Source: Acanthosoma haemorrhoidale
Taxonomy: Eukaryota > Arthropoda > Insecta > Hemiptera > Acanthosomatidae
Assembly: GCA_930367205.1 (NCBI GenBank)
Contig: OV884015.1
Coordinates: 3,844,001-3,908,000, forward strand
DNA length: 64,000 nucleotides
Direction of reading: 5' to 3'
Position 1 is the first letter of the stretch; the number at the start of each line of letters is the position of its first letter. A program made the translations under genes and the position numbers. Under the pieces are notes generated by a model. That model had not been told where the DNA came from. It saw only the letters and a list, made by a program, of their open reading frames with translations, and did not search any database. This document shows, piece by piece, positions 59,881 to 64,000 of this stretch.

Positions 59881-60255
59881 GAGGAGCGGTAACCTTTCAC
59901 CTCTGGCTCTTCCAACTTCTCCTTTCTGTTTCGGGGATAATTAGTTTTTCTACACTATTATAATATTTACCTACCCTCCATATCATCAGAGAATTTATTT
60001 ATCTTGGGCAAACTCCCAGAACAGCTAATTACTTTTGGAAATATTCTCAATTCGTTGACTAAATACTACTTGTAAATAAAATAAAGGAAAAATATCAGCT
60101 GTTTTTGGTATGCGATCTGAATGCAGATTATTAAAGTGGTATTAGATTTTCGACGGAAGCGAATTGATTGATGATGAGAAGGAGATAATAGATAATGCAA
60201 AAGAAGAGGAGAGACATTTGAGCGAAGAGCCGGATGACCGACTGCCTACTACCGG

Positions 60256-60486
60256 ATGCTGGATGAGAGGAGGGCGGATACATCCGGGTTCTTGCCCCAG
60301 CTGACCCCAATCCAGGAGGCACTTCCGCCGCCGGTTATTTTTAGACCCACACCTGCCTCAGATCTATATCTACCCGTGCCTCAAGCGGAGGTAGCCGAAT
60401 CAGGGGGATGGGACCAACTAGTTCATCCGAGGGCAACTGGCCACCTTCACCTTCCACCCATCTTCTTAGAGCTTACTTTTGATTAA
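60256..60486 (+). other. Proline-rich open frame of unknown status
   Basis: A 76-codon frame with Pro-rich sequence (QLTPIQEALPPPVIFRPTPA) in a GC-richer patch. No neighbouring exon, signal or domain is seen. It may be an exon of a gene beyond view or repeat debris. Confidence 0.2.
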
Positions 60487-60499
60487 AGCTGATGGTGGT

Positions 60500-63400
60500 C
60501 ACATTTCTCAACGCTAAATAGCAACTGAGGTCTTCTTATGGTACCGATAAAAGAAAAGTGCCAGAGAAAACAATGAAAATTCATCGAAATCATTGTAGAT
60601 AATAACGATTAAAATTTAATTATGTTGATGTGTTACGAGCACGTCTCTAAGAATCTTAGAAGAAATTTAGTGCTTTACCAGAAGTAAATGGCTAGGGTTT
60701 ATTCAGCGACTATAAAACGATGGTACTAACTAAATAACGTATTGCAAAATAGAGGCACTTGGAGGAAAAAATAATATGTACATTCTACCGGCTGTGGATT
60801 AATTTTGCAGTTACAGAGACGTATAGGGTTTGCTTCAAAAGTTCACAATGAACAGGAATTGAATGGGTGTTACAGGCTGAGATGTGAAAATGACAAGGGT
60901 CCACGCCCTCTCTGGTGCGATTAATTGAAGGGACTGGGTCGATTCTGATTCCAAAGATATACAATCGATGACGAAAATAATGCCCAAGGGGTAAACAGAA
61001 ATTATTGTGCATTTCAACCGTCTTGCGTCCGATTTATAAATGATGAAGGGTGGTGGATCGCGCATGATCTGATATTATTGGACCAGTAGTGGACCATGCC
61101 AATGCTATCGTGACTGGACAGTGGACCACAGACATGTGATTCGGGCGTGGTCACAGATGCTAATGCTAAACGACCGTCAAGGACTCGCAAATTAGACATG
61201 TGAATCCCAGTCCACCACCTAGCGACAATTTTATTTCATACCACAAACACTTTTGTCCTTCAGGCATTCCATCACTGCGTGTTCTAATTTGAAAATTGAT
61301 AGGTATCTAAACAATCTAACCTTGTTCTGTATTTATTTGTTGGTATTCTCCAGTTTTATAATGCTATAATGCTGCCTCGTGACTTTATGGAAGTCACAGA
61401 TAGTTCCTGTTATTTTTAAGTAAGCAACCGCATCCCTCCAAGACCTCCCTACTTCCCAGAATCTTATCCTTTTCTGATACAGTCTCAGCTTTAGCCCCAG
61501 ACCACACTCGTCCCTAGACCTTCCAACCAGTGTGTAGTAACGTAGCTCTTAATATTTGTATATACCAGTGTTTCGCTTGTACTTCATAATAAGGCTATTC
61601 TTTTAAAAGACTCTCCTCTACAAAGATTATTTAACTTCCTATAAGATAATATAACCAGCTCATGCGGGAAAACAATGAACTTATACGTAAAATGATTTAC
61701 TCACGCTGTTCTCAGTGGAAAAGGAAAGAGAGAGCGAAGAGAGAGCGGGTCGTCATCCGACTGTATCTTCATTGAAAGTATTATCAGAAAAAGCAGACTC
61801 TGTACATTTTACCTTCTATAATTTAGTCCAGTTTAGTCGGGATTATCTGAATTGAACCATTTCTCTGTTATTAATCATTAGAGAATAGAGAGGTGGAAGA
61901 ACTTAGCATCAATAACGAGTGCATGATATTTGCCTAAAAACTACCAAGAGAAGACTTCAATTGAATAGGCGTGCCCCGAGAAAGTAGGATGAGAGCTCTA
62001 AACTATCCCGGAGAAGAACCGAAGGAAGTGTACGGAGGAAGGTTGCGAGAACAAGACGGTTACCACAGAGCATGAAGTAATAGCCATTTGCCAGAGAATA
62101 TAAACAGGGTTTTAAGAAAATCCTATTAACTAAAAATTAAGAGCAATTAGAGCTAACGTTGGACAAAATGGACAAGTAACCTCATTTCTATACGAGGAAG
62201 ACGCCGCCTGGGAACAAATGCTAAATTGTATCAAGGCTGCATATGCTAGCTTATGAATTTCCAAGAACGACAACAGGAAAATTTGCAACTGATTTAAAAC
62301 CAGACTAGGCTAAATGTTGGCAACAATTATAAACTAATAGAAAGGAGATTTCTAACATTAAGGCGAACGGGAGCTTGTTCCTAGGGTTGAAAGCTTGAAA
62401 TGCTCAGAAGTTATTGGCACTAACGTACTGGATTGGTTTTTCACCCGTCGCAAAAGATACCCAAGAGTCGGAAACAATTGTAATGACGCCTGATCCGTTA
62501 CAGATTAACAGCTTGCCTCTTTCTCTCCTCGGGGAGTTTATATTGCTATCTAAAAGGCATGGAAAGGATTATTCACGCAAATAGCGTAAGCAATCCACAG
62601 CCTACCTAATATTCATGCTTTGTAGCGGCTGCTGTGTTTGGAAAAACTGTCGAATTATACTTTGTCGGTGAAATGTATAAGGCAGAATAAGCTCCTAAAT
62701 ATAATACGTATATTATTTTTTAAACTTCATAGCCAAATTGCTAATACTTTAAATATCACGAGTAAAGACATTATAAGCCCAGTTCATATTGAGCACGAGT
62801 ATAATTTTCATTTTTTTTAAAATAATGTTACAACTGACAAAAAAGTATAATTCGCACATTCCTACAAAAATACCCCCACCCCCGCACCTCCCACCCATGA
62901 AGAAAATGGAATTTCCACTTACATGAAACCATTTCCGGCAGGCGGAAGCGGAAGCTTGGAAGGCTTAGAAGAATGAGGAGAATACCGTTGGAGAAAATTT
63001 ACATTTATATGGAATTTTAAAAGTACTTCAAGTGCGTTCATTATGGGCTCTGATGTGGTCTTGGTTCAAATGACGACTAGACTTACTCCATAAATTATAA
63101 CGGAAGTGCACAAGACAAATAATAACATGGCAGTTGTGTTTGGACATTAGGCAGTACAACGGCCATTTGCAGACAGAGATAAAATGTGGTGAGTACAGCA
63201 TGTCAATTATTTATTTACCACGGTTGAGTGTTCATACGATCAAGGTAGCCAAGACTAACTAGAACACATACTGGGTTTATTAAAAAATACATAATTGAGA
63301 TTGACTTTATATTTGTAAGGAGTATAGAAACATTTGTAGCTAAAATGTTAGTGAGATATTCTCACTTGTAATTCTTCAAGTTTTGCAGAGCGAGTCATAA

Positions 63401-64000
63401 CATTGATCAACTCAGCGCAATAACTTTTTGGCTTAATTCAGTTTTAAAATTATCAAACTCGAGGAATAAATCAGATGCGGTTATGGAAGTTTTGATAGGT
63501 TCATTTGATATTTCATTTTCTTCTACTACTATAATTATTACTCAATAACTAAATTATATTAGTTAATATCTACATGCTATATATTTTAATTTCTATTTAG
63601 TCTGTAATAATATTTGCTAGAAAACGTATTTATTATTTTGCGTTTATCTATTAGTACATTGTACTAAATATAGAATTACAGGCAACTATTCTATTCCCAT
63701 ATAACATGTATTTATACCAAATGTAGCTAGCCAATTGGTAGCTATATTATATAGATTATGATTCACGATGGCAGTGAAATAGGACCGACAAAGCAAGTAG
63801 ATGGAATGGATGAGAGTGAACGCTTCATTCGAGATGGGCTTAGAAAGATAAGTGATAGATGAATTATCACTCAAGTCGATCCCAGTCGCAAATGAGATCA
63901 CACGGCATAGTTTTCAGCAGGAATTTTACCATTTAGTTATCTGGTAGTGATCATGGAAGAAATTTTACTGCGGCCAATTTTTGCAAGACAACTTTGAAAA
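60500..64000. other. Intergenic, nothing assigned
   Basis: No frame with coding character on either strand. Purine-rich tracts near 61720-61750 and a C-rich run near 62870-62900. Probably decayed repeats and spacer. Confidence 0.35.

Overview
The window is AT-rich (my impression is about two thirds A+T) invertebrate nuclear DNA with GT-AG introns, long introns and dense old transposon debris. The protein families are general metazoan ones, and the transposon mix (Merlin, pogo/Tigger, a Ty3/gypsy element with a tRNA-Lys-type primer site, several non-LTR remnants and tRNA-derived SINEs) fits an arthropod best. I cannot name the species. There is no CRISPR array, operon or bacterial signature.

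Layout. 1-757: a retrotransposon LTR-like repeat; a relative lies near 53.5-54.3 kb. 2651-4611 (+): an unidentified small gene of two phase-matched exons. 6924-15672 (-): a three-exon gene for a protein of about 1598 residues with an N-terminal PWWP domain, one C2H2 finger, acidic repeats and a long disordered tail. 13-18 kb: non-LTR remnants. 18.56-20.92 kb (+): a decayed pogo/Tigger element with candidate terminal inverted repeats. 22148-25930 (-): a three-exon gene for respiratory complex I subunit NDUFC2, whose intron 2 holds a 31-bp minisatellite, a SINE head and a foldback element. 26.6-30.9 kb: two Merlin transposase remnants carrying complementary halves, with a roughly 330-bp direct duplication between them. 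32283-39012 (+): a gene for RNase P/MRP protein RPP38, whose last exon lies 5.6 kb beyond the others across an intron holding an antisense Ty3/gypsy element. 44681-50418 (-): six exons of a Regnase/ZC3H12 endoribonuclease; its first exon is not resolved. 51-64 kb: upstream of that gene, with repeats, a CRE-containing CpG-richer stretch, a non-LTR reverse transcriptase fragment and a near-palindromic 144-bp hairpin.

The host genes are unrelated housekeeping or regulatory genes and not a functional cluster: mitochondrial electron transport (NDUFC2), tRNA and rRNA processing (RPP38), mRNA decay (Regnase) and probable chromatin binding (PWWP protein). The gene models rest on reading exons by eye; all intron phases in the four main models agree exactly. 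I did not find a convincing undescribed multi-gene system. The most unusual items are the unidentified gene at the left, the acidic repeat block of the PWWP protein, and several foldback or tandem structures with no obvious family.
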